The position numbers and the translations under genes are program-made. From Klugiella xanthotipulae (GTDB taxonomy: Bacteria > Actinomycetota > Actinomycetes > Actinomycetales > Microbacteriaceae): a stretch of 64,000 nucleotides of DNA. Every line of letters begins with the position of its first letter. Positions within the stretch are counted from its first letter, which is position 1. The stretch lies in the NCBI RefSeq assembly GCF_006716695.1, contig NZ_VFPN01000001.1, forward strand, positions 124,001 through 188,000, read 5' to 3'. A model generated the notes under the pieces. That model searched no databases. It had not been told where the DNA came from and saw only the letters and a program-made list of their open reading frames with translations. Shown here piece after piece: positions 1 through 9,126 of the stretch.

Positions 1-9
1 GCAAAAGTC

Positions 10-699
10 TTATTCTGCGGCGGCGGGCGAGGTGTCGCTCGCGGCATCCTCTTCAGTGACGGGCGCGGCTGATACCGGCTCGGTCTGAGCGGACTCTGCC
101 GGAGCAGCTTTCTCGGACGCGTGGCTCTCGGCACGGGCCGCGCTCTTGTTCGAGGCGCGAACAGCGTTAGCCTCGGCCTTCGCCTCAGACTTGTTCTTAA
201 GTGGGGCAATAACCATCACCATGTTGCGACCGTCAATCGTGGGGTTGGACTCTACCGTGCCAAACTCCACAACATCCTCAGCAAACTTCTGGAGAAGACG
301 AACCCCCTGATCGGGCCGCGACTGCTCGCGGCCACGGAACAGGATCATTGCCTTCACCTTGTCGCCCTGCTTAAGGAAGCCCTCGGCACGCTTACGCTTG
401 GTTTCGTAGTCGTGCTTATCAATCTTCAGGCGGAAACGGACCTCTTTGAGGACCGTATTGGCCTGGTTACGACGCGCTTCCTTCGCCTTCTGCGCAGCCT
501 CGTACTTAAACTTGCCGTAATCCATGATCTTGGCAACCGGGGGCTTCGAGTTGGGGGCAACTTCTACCAGGTCGAGATCTGCCTCGGCAGCTAGACGCAG
601 GGCAACCTCAATCGCCACGACGCCAACCTGCTCGCCGCTGGGTCCAACCAGGCGAACTTCGGGAACGCGGATACGCTCATTTGTACGGGGATCGCTGAT
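10..699 (-). CDS. infC: Translation initiation factor IF-3
   Basis: IF-3 binds the 30S subunit, keeps 50S off and proofreads the initiator tRNA. The N-domain ([13 protein letters not shown]), the linker signature ([10 protein letters not shown]) and the C-domain ([28 protein letters not shown]) are all present. An Ala/Glu-rich tail of about 50 residues, low in complexity, follows the C-domain, as in many actinobacterial IF-3 proteins. The open frame extends to a TTG at 765, but conserved sequence starts at [10 protein letters not shown] and a good Shine-Dalgarno (706-710) sits 6 nt before an ATC at 697-699. I therefore take AUC as the start (229 aa). Rare AUU/AUC starts are known for infC and let IF-3 limit its own synthesis. 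rpmI and rplT normally follow and would lie off the left edge. Identity is certain; the start is very likely. Confidence 0.96.
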   Translation of the reverse strand: MSDPRTNERIRVPEVRLVGPSGEQVGVVAIEVALRLAAEADLDLVEVAPNSKPPVAKIMDYGKFKYEAAQKAKEARRNQANTVLKEVRFRLKIDKHDYETKRKRAEGFLKQGDKVKAMILFRGREQSRPDQGVRLLQKFAEDVVEFGTVESNPTIDGRNMVMVIAPLKNKSEAKAEANAVRASNKSAARAESHASEKAAPAESAQTEPVSAAPVTEEDAASDTSPAAAE

Positions 700-705
700 G
701 CGTTT

Positions 706-710
706 CTCCT
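706..710 (-). promoter_or_regulatory. Shine-Dalgarno deciding the AUC start of infC
   Basis: The minus strand reads AGGAG, 6 nt before ATC at 697-699. No comparable site precedes the upstream TTG at 765, so this motif fixes the non-canonical start. Confidence 0.75.
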
Positions 711-917
711 CTGATAGTGATGGTAGCCTCTCAACCGGTTGAATAACCGGGCGAGCAACGATCAAGGAGTTTCACGCATCCGCCCACCACAGTCCTGCGG
801 TGAGTATCAGCTTTGCGCCCTATCTACCCCACTCGGTGACCCGGGTGTGGCGGAGCGCAATACCCGGTAACCTTGTGTAGGCGGTCAAGCGCGGGTGGGA
901 GAATCTCCACTTTCGTA

Positions 918-937
918 CTGGAACAGATAAGTTCCAG
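918..937. promoter_or_regulatory. Inverted repeat, possible operator
   Basis: Perfect arms of 7 bp (CTGGAAC and GTTCCAG) are separated by 6 bp, about 70 bp before the DUF1844 start in the divergent region. The regulator is unknown and function is an inference from symmetry and position only. Confidence 0.3.
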
Positions 938-1008
938 AGCCTCATGAATAATAGCAGAGACCGCGAGAAAATCACAGATCGCGGCAACCACAGTGAAAGA
1001 ACGTGTAC

Positions 1009-1404
1009 ATGAGCGACAAAAACGTATTCAGCGGGAGCCCCTACGACTCAGAAAACGAGGCCGCCCAGCTGAAGGATGCCAGCGATCAGGCTCTCCGCGA
1101 CATCGCCGATGTGGGGGCCGTTGAGGTCATCACCACAACCGCCGTGCACCTCATGAGCGCAGCCGCGGTGAAGTGCGGCCTAGCGGATCACCCCGAAAGC
1201 CAGACCGATCTCGACGAGGCCCGCAAACTCATCACCGCTCTGGCCGGGCTGATTACCGCGGGTGCCCCCGAAATCAGCGATATGCACGCGCGCAGCCTGC
1301 GCGACGGTCTGCGCTCGCTCCAGTTAGCGTTTCGTGAAGCATCTGTGATCCCCGACCCCATCGGCAAGGGGCCGGGCGAGAAGTGGACCGGACCGGTGAA
1401 CTAG
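1009..1404 (+). CDS. DUF1844 domain protein
   Basis: A small acidic, helical, soluble protein of 131 aa of the DUF1844 family, which in actinobacteria is regularly found beside infC. The family core is visible as the AVHLMSAAAVKCGL stretch followed by DLDEARKLITALAGLITA. Function is unknown; conservation next to translation genes suggests a housekeeping role. A GTG at 1003 is in frame, but the purine-rich GAAAGA at 995-1000 is only 2 nt from it and 8 nt from ATG 1009, so I choose 1009. It is transcribed away from infC and ends just before a weak GC-rich hairpin with a T run. Confidence 0.88.
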   Translation: MSDKNVFSGSPYDSENEAAQLKDASDQALRDIADVGAVEVITTTAVHLMSAAAVKCGLADHPESQTDLDEARKLITALAGLITAGAPEISDMHARSLRDGLRSLQLAFREASVIPDPIGKGPGEKWTGPVN

Positions 1405-1418
1405 TTCATCGTCTTGTT

Positions 1419-1440
1419 CGCGCATTGCGCGGGTCTTTTT
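1419..1440 (+). terminator. Weak intrinsic terminator after DUF1844
   Basis: CGCGC-ATT-GCGCG followed closely by a run of five T. The stem is short (5 bp, 3-nt loop), but position right after the stop codon at 1404 fits a terminator. Confidence 0.4.
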
Positions 1441-1510
1441 CGTTTACCGATCGCCGATTCGCCGATTCCCCGGCACCCACACGGCATCCGCCGCACGCGG
1501 AGCTGCCCCA

Positions 1511-2287
1511 CTAGAGCGCGGGCAGCCGGGGCACCGAAGACACCAGCTTCTGCGTGTAGGGATGCCGTGGGTTACCCAGAATACTGGCTGTGCTGCCTCG
1601 CTCCACGATCTGGCCGGCCTGAAGCACCACGGCAGAGTGGCACAGCGCCGCGACGGCCGAGAGGTCGTGCGAGACCATCACCACGGCGAGGCCACGCTCC
1701 TCACCCAGGGTACGCAGCAGGTCGAGCACCGAGACGCGCGTGGTCACATCGAGGGCACTCACCGGCTCATCGGCGAGCAGCAAACGCGGCCGGGGCGCGA
1801 TGGCCCGGGCAATCGCGATGCGCTGGCGCTGACCGCCGGAGAACTCGTGCGGATACCGGCCAGCCGCGTTACCCGGCAGACCCACCGAATCCAGAGCCTC
1901 CGCGACCATTCGGGAACGCTCACTCGTGTCACCGACGCGCAGCGACCGTAACGGCTCGCCCACGATGCTGCCAACGGTCTGTCTCGGGTCAAGTGACGAA
2001 TAGGGGTCTTGAAACACCATCTGCACACTCCGCCGGAAAGACCGGAGCACGCGCTGCGAGCCCGAGGGCCGCGGTTGACCGTCAAAAAGAACCGCCCCAC
2101 GGGTGGGCGAGGTGAGGCCCAGCAACAGGGAGAGCAGCGTGGACTTACCGGCCCCCGACTCCCCCACGATGCCCAGATGAGCCCCGGCTGGCAGGTCCAG
2201 GCTGATACCGGTGAGGGTTGGTGCCTCGGCACGAGGGTAACGGTAATCGGCAGCGCTGAGCTGCAGGATGGGCGGGGCTGCCGTCAC
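1511..2287 (-). CDS. Peptide ABC importer, ATP-binding subunit (DppF/OppF-like)
   Basis: The second ATPase of a dipeptide/oligopeptide importer; it powers uptake from the cytoplasmic face. Walker A (GESGAGKST, about residue 40), the ABC signature SGGQRQR, Walker B (LLLADEP) and the switch histidine (VSHD) are all intact. The C-terminal HPYT of the oligopeptide-transporter subfamily is present. At 258 aa it is somewhat shorter than typical DppF because the tail after HPYT is short. Its start overlaps the end of the upstream ATPase by 4 bp, so the two are translationally coupled. Substrate cannot be read from this subunit; nickel or other family-5 substrates remain possible. Confidence 0.93.
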   Translation of the reverse strand: MTAAPPILQLSAADYRYPRAEAPTLTGISLDLPAGAHLGIVGESGAGKSTLLSLLLGLTSPTRGAVLFDGQPRPSGSQRVLRSFRRSVQMVFQDPYSSLDPRQTVGSIVGEPLRSLRVGDTSERSRMVAEALDSVGLPGNAAGRYPHEFSGGQRQRIAIARAIAPRPRLLLADEPVSALDVTTRVSVLDLLRTLGEERGLAVVMVSHDLSAVAALCHSAVVLQAGQIVERGSTASILGNPRHPYTQKLVSSVPRLPAL

Positions 2288-3138
2288 GGCGAATCCTCCT
2301 CCGGTGTCGTCTGCGCGGGTTGACCCGGCGCGGTGGGGCGGGCAACGCTGTCAAGCACGGCGTCGAGTGCCCGGGCAGAGGCCACCAATTCGGCCGTGTA
2401 CGGATCGTCGGGGGTCCGCAGAATATCCGTGAGTGGGGCCGCCTCAACCACCACCCCCGACCGCAACACCAGCACCCGCTCGGTCACAGCCGAAACCACG
2501 GCCAGATCGTGACTGATGAAGAGCAGAGCCATACCGCGATCACTCACGAGCGTGTCGAGCAGGGCAAGAACCTCGGATTGTACCGTCACATCGAGCGCTG
2601 TCGTCGGCTCGTCCGCGATCAATAGCTCGGGTGCACAGGCGAGGGCCATCGCGATTGCCACGCGCTGCCGCTGACCGCCCGACACCTCGTGCGGGTAGGC
2701 ACGAGCGATGCGGTCGGGGTCGGATATCTGCACCTCACGCAGACCGCGCAGCACGGCCTCCGTCAGGGCACTTCCGCGCAGATTCTGGTGGCGGCGCAAC
2801 GGGATAGCCAGCTGGTGACCCAGCCGCATGAGCGGGTCGAGTGCGGTGAGCGGCTCCTGGAACACCACAGAAGCCACACGCCCCCGCAGAGAGACAAGAT
2901 CGCGCTCGGCCGCAGCCACGACCTGGGTTCCCCCCAGCAGAATACTGCCGGTTGCCGTCATACCGGGCGGGAGCAGACCCATCACAGCGAGGGCCGTCAT
3001 GGACTTGCCGGAACCAGACTCACCGATCATGCCGACCCGCTCGCCGGGACCCACCGCGAGGGTGATCCGGTCAAGCAGGCGGCGACCGTCATCCGCGGTC
3101 ACGGTGAGGGCCTCGATGTCAAGAATGGGGGTACTCAT
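2284..3138 (-). CDS. Peptide ABC importer, ATP-binding subunit (DppD/OppD-like)
   Basis: The first ATPase of the same importer, 284 aa. Walker A GESGSGKS, the signature SGGQRQR, Walker B LLIADEPTTALD and FISHDL are clear, and the tail carries the subfamily DPYT motif. It overlaps the permease gene upstream (3135) and the second ATPase downstream (2287) by 4 bp each. This fits a five-gene operon read leftwards from 6559 with equimolar ATPases, which heterodimerise in DppDF-type importers. Confidence 0.93.
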   Translation of the reverse strand: MSTPILDIEALTVTADDGRRLLDRITLAVGPGERVGMIGESGSGKSMTALAVMGLLPPGMTATGSILLGGTQVVAAAERDLVSLRGRVASVVFQEPLTALDPLMRLGHQLAIPLRRHQNLRGSALTEAVLRGLREVQISDPDRIARAYPHEVSGGQRQRVAIAMALACAPELLIADEPTTALDVTVQSEVLALLDTLVSDRGMALLFISHDLAVVSAVTERVLVLRSGVVVEAAPLTDILRTPDDPYTAELVASARALDAVLDSVARPTAPGQPAQTTPEEDSP

Positions 3139-3995
3139 CGGCTCCTCCTGCGGGTGGGGTCAGCGATGTCGCGGAGACCGTCGGCGATGAAGTTGACACC
3201 GAGCACCAGCATCACGAGGGCGATTCCCGGGGCAAGCGCCCCGACGGGGGCCGTGAGGACAGTACCCTGAGCCTCCTGGAGCAGGCGCCCCCAGGAGGCG
3301 TTGGGTGGCGGGGCCCCCAACCCCAGGTAAGACAAACTCGACTCGGCCAGCACGGCCAAACCAAAGTGCAGGGCCAGGCTGACCGAAACGGTGGGCCAAA
3401 TATTGGGAAGAACGTGCCGCCACACGATCCCCCACCAGGACGTACCGGAGGTGCGTGCCGCCGTAATGTACTGCTGAGCGAGCACTCGCTTAGCCACCAC
3501 ACGCGTCAGACGCGCGACGATCGCGGACATCGCGATACCAATTGAGAGAATCGCTGACCCGAGTGAGGCCCCCTGCGCGGCCACGATGAGCATCGCAAGC
3601 AGCAGGGTGGGAAAAGCGATCAGAATGTCGAGGCCCGCCGAGATGGTGTCGTCCACCCATGACACGGCAAACGCCGCGACCAGGCCGATCGCGATGCCGA
3701 GCACGGCACTGATCGCAACCGCACCCAGACCCACCGTGAGCGCGATGCGAGCACCAATCATGATCTGGGTAGCCAGGTCGCGGCCAAGTTTATCGGTGCC
3801 AAGCCAGTGCTCGGATCCCGGGCCCTCCAGCCGGCCACCCGAGGTATCGGCGGGATCAAAGGGCACCCAGAACAGCGACACAATCGCCAAGATCACGATG
3901 ATCCCGACGAGAACGGCACCGATCCTCAGGGTGATGGAGCGGGTCCTGCGGCGGGGCGTTGAGACGTCAATCTGCGCCTCGGTGAGTGCACTCAT
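3135..3995 (-). CDS. Peptide ABC importer, permease (DppC-like)
   Basis: An inner-membrane permease of 286 aa. An N-terminal segment (about residues 23-45) is followed by the WLGTDKLGRD motif typical of DppC/OppC, then five further hydrophobic segments. The EAA-type cytoplasmic loop reads AARTSGTSWWGIVWRHVLPN. It forms the channel with the DppB-like partner, whose gene overlaps by 4 bp upstream. Substrate specificity comes from the binding protein at 5063-6559. Confidence 0.93.
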   Translation of the reverse strand: MSALTEAQIDVSTPRRRTRSITLRIGAVLVGIIVILAIVSLFWVPFDPADTSGGRLEGPGSEHWLGTDKLGRDLATQIMIGARIALTVGLGAVAISAVLGIAIGLVAAFAVSWVDDTISAGLDILIAFPTLLLAMLIVAAQGASLGSAILSIGIAMSAIVARLTRVVAKRVLAQQYITAARTSGTSWWGIVWRHVLPNIWPTVSVSLALHFGLAVLAESSLSYLGLGAPPPNASWGRLLQEAQGTVLTAPVGALAPGIALVMLVLGVNFIADGLRDIADPTRRRSR

Positions 3996-4954
3996 CGGTT
4001 TCCTGACAGGCTCGTGCGCAAACGCGGGTCAACAACCCGCTGGATGATATCGGCGGCGCACCCCACCAGCAGCACAAAGACCGTGCTGATGAAAAGAATG
4101 CCCTGGATGTTGGGGTAGTCATGCTGGGCAATGGCTGTGAGCAACATTGTGCCCAGCCCGGGCAGGGTGAACACACTCTCCACGACCACGGCACCCAGGA
4201 AAGTGGTTGCCAACTCAATGCCCAGGATCGCGATCACGGGCACGGCGGCGTTGCGTAGACCGTGCCGCAGCATTGCCTCACCCGAGGTGGCACCGAGGGC
4301 GCGGGACGTGCGCAGAAAATCACTACCCAGGACGTCAATCGTGGCAGAACGCACGTAGCGCGACATCGACGCGCTCATCACGATCACGATTGTGGCCACG
4401 GGCAGGATGAGGGCGGTGAGGGCAGCCCCGGGATAGGCCCAGTCACGTCGGGGAAACCCGCCCGAGGGTAGCCAGCCCAGGCCCAGGGCAAAAACCCAGA
4501 CCAGCAGGATACCCACCCAGAACACGGGCACAGCCACCCCCAGCTGCGAGAACCCGGAAAGCGCGGTACCGTACCAGCGGTCGGCGCGGTATCCGGCGAC
4601 AAACCCGATGCCCACCGAAAGCAGCGCGGCGATGACAAACGACATCAGCGTCAGCGGCACCGTCACCTGCAGCCGCACCGCGATCTCGGGCAGCACCGGA
4701 AGCTGGCTGATAAAGGACTCGCCCAGATCGAGGCGGGCCATCTGACCGGCCCACTCAAAAAATTGCTGCCACAAGGGACGGTCGGTGCCGAGCGCCGCCT
4801 CGGCCGCCGCGATCTGCTCGGGCGTCGCATCCAGGGGAAGGAGGGCGTTGGCGGCGTTTCCCGGCAGCAGGCGCAACAAGAAAAAGAGCACCACCATGGC
4901 GGCGGCGAGGGAGAGCAGCAAGAAAAGCAATCGCCGCAGCACGTATGAGGTCAT
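3992..4954 (-). CDS. Peptide ABC importer, permease (DppB-like)
   Basis: An inner-membrane permease of 320 aa with the DppB/OppB architecture: an N-terminal membrane anchor, an external segment, then a five-helix transport core. The EAA loop reads RTSRALGATSGEAMLRHGLRN. Its start is the ATG at 4954, and it lies about 100 bp downstream of the binding-protein gene in the same direction. The gap may hold an attenuating hairpin that gives more binding protein than permease; I see no strong one by eye. Confidence 0.93.
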   Translation of the reverse strand: MTSYVLRRLLFLLLSLAAAMVVLFFLLRLLPGNAANALLPLDATPEQIAAAEAALGTDRPLWQQFFEWAGQMARLDLGESFISQLPVLPEIAVRLQVTVPLTLMSFVIAALLSVGIGFVAGYRADRWYGTALSGFSQLGVAVPVFWVGILLVWVFALGLGWLPSGGFPRRDWAYPGAALTALILPVATIVIVMSASMSRYVRSATIDVLGSDFLRTSRALGATSGEAMLRHGLRNAAVPVIAILGIELATTFLGAVVVESVFTLPGLGTMLLTAIAQHDYPNIQGILFISTVFVLLVGCAADIIQRVVDPRLRTSLSGNR

Positions 4955-5062
4955 GAAAATCCGGTCTACAGAATGCCGCGGCGGGCCGCGACGGTCACGG
5001 GATGTAGGAACAGCGTAGCGTCCCGGCTCCCCGCGGTGCGGGCGGGCCAGGACGCTACCACG

Positions 5063-6559
5063 CTACTCTTTGACGATGTTGTATGCGAAGAACTGCGAGT
5101 TGAGACCGTTAACCGGGTATCCCGTCACGTCGCTGCCCGCGACCACGATCTGCGGATAGAGGTAGAGCCACAAGCTCGCGGCATCCTTCGCGATCTGCTC
5201 GTTGACCAGCTTGAGGGTAGCCGTCTGCTCGTCTGTACTGTCCGCCTGCTCGGCCTCGGTGACCCACGTCGTAACCTGCGGGTTGTCGTAGCCCCAGTAG
5301 AAGTCGGGGTTGCCATACCACACCACATCGCGATCATTGACGTGCTCCTGCAGGGTAGCCTCAAAATCGCGCTCGGTGAACACCTTGGTATACCACTCGT
5401 CAGGGGTAATCACGTTAATATTCATGGTTACACCCACACGAGCAAGCTCACCCTTCACGAACTCGGCCACGGCCGGATGCGGGTCGTAGTTAGGAGTGTC
5501 AAGGGTGAACGTGAAGCCGTCCCCATACCCGGCATCCGCAAGCTTCTGCTTCGCACGATCCACACTGTAGGGGTTCACCTGGGTGAGGTCCTCATACCAG
5601 GGGTCGGTGGGCGGAACCATCGAGCCGATCAGCGTACCGTAATCACCCCAGATGGAGGTGAGCAGCTTCTCCCGGTTAATCGCGGAGTAGAGCGCGGCGC
5701 GCACCTCAGCGTTGTCAAACGGAGCCACTCGGTCGTTGAAGGCAAGTAGTTCTTTGGTGGTGGAGTTTCCCTCGCTCACGACGTAGTCGCTGTTGTTCTC
5801 GAACTGGGTCAGGGCATCCGGGCTCTGCACGGTTGTGACAATATCAACCGCGTTGGTGAGCAGCGCGTTACTGAGCGCCGTAGCGTCCGTGAAGTAGGTG
5901 AAGACGACCTCGCCATTGGTAGCGGGACTGCCCCAGTAGTCATCCCAGCGCTCCAGGCTGAGCGAGTTACCGCGCTTCCAGGTGCCGAGCGTGTAGGGTC
6001 CGGTTCCGTCCTCGGTGCTCGTGAGATCTTTCGCCTCTCCGTTGATCACCCAGATGTAGCTGAGGTTATACGGGAACGAAATCGACGGGGTGCTCAGGTG
6101 GTAAACAACCGTACTGTCATCGGGAGTCTCGATACTCTCCACCACGTCAAAGCTGCTCTTACGGGCAGACTTGGAGTCCTCAGCCACCACACGCTCCATG
6201 CTCGACTTCACATCGGCCGAGGTGAGCTTCTTACCCGAGTGAAAGGTGATGCCCTCACGCAGCGTCACGGTGTAGGTGAGGCCGTCGTCACTCGTGGTGA
6301 AGCTGTCGGCCAGCAGGGGCTCCACCGCCCCCTCGTCGGTCAGCGTGAAGAGACCCTCGTACACATTTCCGTTGAAGGCCTCGGTAACACCCTGTCCACC
6401 ACCGGCGGTATTGTCGAGGTTCTGCGGCTCGTAGAGCGAACCAATTGCGATGGATGCGTCCGTGCCGCCATCCACGCCAGCCCCGCCACCGGCGCAGCCC
6501 GACAAAAACATCGTGGCCGCGGTAACCGACGCGAGTAGCGTAAGCGAGAGTTTTTTCAC
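5063..6559 (-). CDS. ABC transporter substrate-binding lipoprotein, family 5
   Basis: A peptide-binding lipoprotein of the SBP_bac_5 family (DppA/OppA-like), anchored outside the membrane. It has a textbook lipoprotein signal with lipobox LSGC, Cys22 being the lipidated residue, then a Gly-rich linker. Family landmarks are the N-terminal SLYEPQNLDN, the YTVTLREGITFHSGKKLTSADV stretch and, further on, NREKLL. It heads the operon for the downstream permeases and ATPases. Length (498 aa) is normal. The ligand is unknown: di- or oligopeptides are the default, but family-5 proteins also bind nickel, haem, opines and sugars. Confidence 0.94.
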   Translation of the reverse strand: MKKLSLTLLASVTAATMFLSGCAGGGAGVDGGTDASIAIGSLYEPQNLDNTAGGGQGVTEAFNGNVYEGLFTLTDEGAVEPLLADSFTTSDDGLTYTVTLREGITFHSGKKLTSADVKSSMERVVAEDSKSARKSSFDVVESIETPDDSTVVYHLSTPSISFPYNLSYIWVINGEAKDLTSTEDGTGPYTLGTWKRGNSLSLERWDDYWGSPATNGEVVFTYFTDATALSNALLTNAVDIVTTVQSPDALTQFENNSDYVVSEGNSTTKELLAFNDRVAPFDNAEVRAALYSAINREKLLTSIWGDYGTLIGSMVPPTDPWYEDLTQVNPYSVDRAKQKLADAGYGDGFTFTLDTPNYDPHPAVAEFVKGELARVGVTMNINVITPDEWYTKVFTERDFEATLQEHVNDRDVVWYGNPDFYWGYDNPQVTTWVTEAEQADSTDEQTATLKLVNEQIAKDAASLWLYLYPQIVVAGSDVTGYPVNGLNSQFFAYNIVKE

Positions 6560-6628
6560 TGGGGTCTATCTCCTGTGCTGTGTAGTGATGCTGCTGCGGT
6601 GAAAGAAGTAGGACAGGGCGAGACTCAG

Positions 6629-7381
6629 CTAGGCCGAGGTGAGGACACTTTTCTCGCCAGCCGTAACGGCCAGGTTAATCCGATTCTGGGCGGGTGGGAG
6701 GGGACAGTTGTAGTGCGGCGAGAATCCGCACGGCGGGATGAACGCCCGGTTAAAGTCGAGCACCACCGTACCGGTCTCACCTCGATCCAACTCGGTAGGG
6801 ATGTGCAGGAAGCGTCCGGCCGGGTAGGTCGCGTCGGGGGGCTCCTGGCTACGATTGGTCAGGTCACCAAAAACGAGCAACAGGGTGCCGTTGTCATCAA
6901 ATGCGCTCAGCGTGTATTTCTCCCCGCCGAGCGTGACGCTGATGTCTCCGGGTACCACAAGGTCACGTGTGCCGCCGTTGTCGCGGATATGCTCAAACGG
7001 CACGGTACGCTCGGCATCCACCGGGGTGAAATGGGCCGTCACCACCCACTCGGGCGCAAAGGGGAACGCATCAATCGTCTCAAAGGAACGGATGGCGGCA
7101 GAGTCGGCATCCCAGAAGCGCAGTCCCACCTCGGTCTCCCCCGTATCGGGATCTATCCGTTTCACGTCGGAGACCCTAACACCCGGGGGCTGTTCGTCCG
7201 CGATCTCGCTCGCCCTGGGACCAGCGGCGGGCAACCAGCGGGTCTCCACCAGGGCCAGATTCCCGGTGGGCGCGGTAACGGCAGCATCGCGGTCGGCACG
7301 CCAGGAGGCGAAGGATTCGTAGGCTCTGTTAACAACATCAACTGGCGCGTTGAGATCGCTCTGGGATGTGATGTGCGGCAT
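6629..7381 (-). CDS. DUF1684 domain protein
   Basis: A soluble protein of 250 aa with no signal peptide. It matches the DUF1684 family: an N-terminal FASWRADRDAAVTAP segment, a central GEKYTLSAFDDNGTLLLVFGDLTN stretch and the diagnostic C-terminal FNRAFIPPCGFSPHYNCPLPP with two cysteines. Molecular function is not established. It lies 70 bp upstream of the peptide importer on the same strand and could be cotranscribed, but nothing links their functions. Confidence 0.85.
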   Translation of the reverse strand: MPHITSQSDLNAPVDVVNRAYESFASWRADRDAAVTAPTGNLALVETRWLPAAGPRASEIADEQPPGVRVSDVKRIDPDTGETEVGLRFWDADSAAIRSFETIDAFPFAPEWVVTAHFTPVDAERTVPFEHIRDNGGTRDLVVPGDISVTLGGEKYTLSAFDDNGTLLLVFGDLTNRSQEPPDATYPAGRFLHIPTELDRGETGTVVLDFNRAFIPPCGFSPHYNCPLPPAQNRINLAVTAGEKSVLTSA

Positions 7382-7510
7382 AGTGAATCAATTCTCTCGA
7401 CGGTTTACTGGAGAGACACCCCGTGTGACGATTCATGACGACGGAACGCTCACGTGAGGTAACGCGCGCAGCGGGTCCCGCATTCCGAACCTCCGATAAA
7501 AAGGAAACGG

Positions 7511-8287
7511 TTAGGCAGCGGCGAGGGTGAGCGCCATCGAGTCCACCCGATCAGCAATCAGTTCGCTCCGTGACCACGCGATCTGGAGGCGCTGCACCAG
7601 TCCCGCGACCTCAGACTCGCCGAGACCCGGCACGAGCCGCAACCTCACGGCCAGCTCGGGCGCGGCCAGACGCGAACGCGGGTCACCGCTCGACAGTTCA
7701 ACGGCAACAACCGCCGGCTCGTCCGCAACCGAGCTCTCAAACGCGAACGCCACCTCGGGGTCACGCCACGCGGGCGACCAGGGGTTCTCCTGCGCGACAG
7801 CCCAGACGGTGGGGCGACGCAGAACAAACTCGGTGGCCGCACCGGGATCGAGGACCACGAGATCCGTTTCTTCCCCCGCCGCCGCGAGCGCTACCCGAAT
7901 ACCGTCGGCCGGAACGGGCCGCGCCAGCGGGTTCCACTCGGCCATCGCCGCGACGCACGAGAACACGGGCAGGGCCCGGCGGCCGTCGGGGGCGGCGACC
8001 GTTACAATCGAGAGTTCCTGGGTCTTATCAACCTGGCGGCCGTCTTCCGTGAAGCCAATATCCCCCGCCTCGGTCACGAGTGGGATAAGGAGACGAGCCG
8101 AGCGGAACGCGTCAACAACGCTCTCCGGACCGGCCGCACCCTCGGCAAAACGGGTGAGGGCCAGGGCGAGTACCTCAGGGGTGCTGCCGTCGTCATTCGC
8201 AAACTCGTTGGATTCGAAGGCCCGCCCCGCCCAGGGGAAGCCGGCAGAGTCTGCTTTATTGGTAGAACCCAGATTCTGTGCGGCCAT
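7511..8287 (-). CDS. SseB family protein
   Basis: A cytosolic protein of 258 aa that fits the SseB N-terminal domain family as found in actinobacteria next to hisA. The core pattern is a FRSARLLIPLVTEAG strand, then ELSIVTVAAPDGRRALPVFSCVAAMAEWNP and RPVPADGIRVALAAAGEETDLVVLDPG. The role in these bacteria is unknown. It follows the his genes on the same strand with only a short gap and may be read with them. Confidence 0.85.
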   Translation of the reverse strand: MAAQNLGSTNKADSAGFPWAGRAFESNEFANDDGSTPEVLALALTRFAEGAAGPESVVDAFRSARLLIPLVTEAGDIGFTEDGRQVDKTQELSIVTVAAPDGRRALPVFSCVAAMAEWNPLARPVPADGIRVALAAAGEETDLVVLDPGAATEFVLRRPTVWAVAQENPWSPAWRDPEVAFAFESSVADEPAVVAVELSSGDPRSRLAAPELAVRLRLVPGLGESEVAGLVQRLQIAWSRSELIADRVDSMALTLAAA

Positions 8288-8322
8288 GATCTGACAGCCT
8301 TTCCGTCGTGCGTAATCGGTGG

Positions 8323-9069
8323 TTAATCGCCAGCCACATCAAGCGCCTCGGCGAGGGTGAAGGCATCGGCGTAGAGCGCCTTGCCTACGATGGCACCCTC
8401 CAGGCCGTTGGGCACGAGTTCGCGCAGCGCGGCGAGGTCATCCAGGCTGGACACGCCACCAGATGCCACCACCGGGCGGTGGGTGCGCTCAAGCACCTGC
8501 TGGAGCAGCTCGATGTTGGGGCCACGCAGCGTGCCGTCTTTGGTCACATCGGTGACCACATAGCGGGCGCAGCCGGCATCCTCCAGACGGGCAAGCACTT
8601 CCCACAGGTCACCGCCGTCTTGGGTCCAGCCGCGGGCGGCCAGGGTGGTACCGCGCACATCAAGGCCTACGGCAATTAACTCGCCGTACTGGGCGATGAC
8701 GCTGCGGGTCCACTCGGGGTTTTCGAGGGCGGCAGTGCCCAGATTTACCCGCTTCGGCCCGAGAGCCAGGGCGGCCTCCAGGCTCGCATCGTCACGGATA
8801 CCGCCCGAAAGCTCAACATTCACCCCGCGCACCTGCTTAATAACCTTCTTGAGCAGTGCGGCATTACTACCCCGACCAAAGGCAGCATCCAGATCTACCA
8901 GGTGGATCCACTCGGCTCCCTGATTGACCCAGTCCATGGCGGCGTCAATAGGCGAACCGTAGTTGGTTTCGGTACCCGCCTCACCCTGGGTGAGGCGTAC
9001 TGCCTTGCCATCAGCCACGTCCACGGCCGGCAGTAGTTCCAGTCGGGGGCGCTTGTTAAATTCGCTCAT
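8323..9069 (-). CDS. hisA: HisA/PriA phosphoribosyl isomerase
   Basis: A (beta/alpha)8 isomerase that converts ProFAR to PRFAR in histidine synthesis. In many actinobacteria the same enzyme (PriA) also replaces TrpF in tryptophan synthesis. Phosphate-binding and catalytic segments are visible: [18 protein letters not shown] (catalytic Asp near the N-terminus), ELSGGIRDD, and [14 protein letters not shown]. The frame runs back to 9117, but AAGGA at 9073-9077 precedes ATG 9069 (MSEFNKRP), so I use 9069 (248 aa). Whether trpF is absent from this genome cannot be seen. Confidence 0.94.
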   Translation of the reverse strand: MSEFNKRPRLELLPAVDVADGKAVRLTQGEAGTETNYGSPIDAAMDWVNQGAEWIHLVDLDAAFGRGSNAALLKKVIKQVRGVNVELSGGIRDDASLEAALALGPKRVNLGTAALENPEWTRSVIAQYGELIAVGLDVRGTTLAARGWTQDGGDLWEVLARLEDAGCARYVVTDVTKDGTLRGPNIELLQQVLERTHRPVVASGGVSSLDDLAALRELVPNGLEGAIVGKALYADAFTLAEALDVAGD

Positions 9070-9126
9070 GATGTCCTTGATTGTTGGGAGGCGAACGCCG
9101 AGAAGGGGCGAACACACGTGAAAATT

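Larger units (their letters stand above)
700..1008. other. infC / DUF1844 divergent intergenic region
   Basis: This stretch of about 300 bases separates the two divergent genes and must hold the infC leader and both promoters. I see a perfect 7-bp inverted repeat CTGGAAC-N6-GTTCCAG at 918-937 (operator-like), a CAACCGGTTG palindrome at 732-741, and no further gene. No convincing Rfam-type leader structure could be assigned by eye. Confidence 0.4.

Noticed and set aside
700-1002. An L20/IF-3-type RNA leader
   Set aside because: No structure or conserved motif could be matched by eye, and known leaders of this kind are mainly from Firmicutes.
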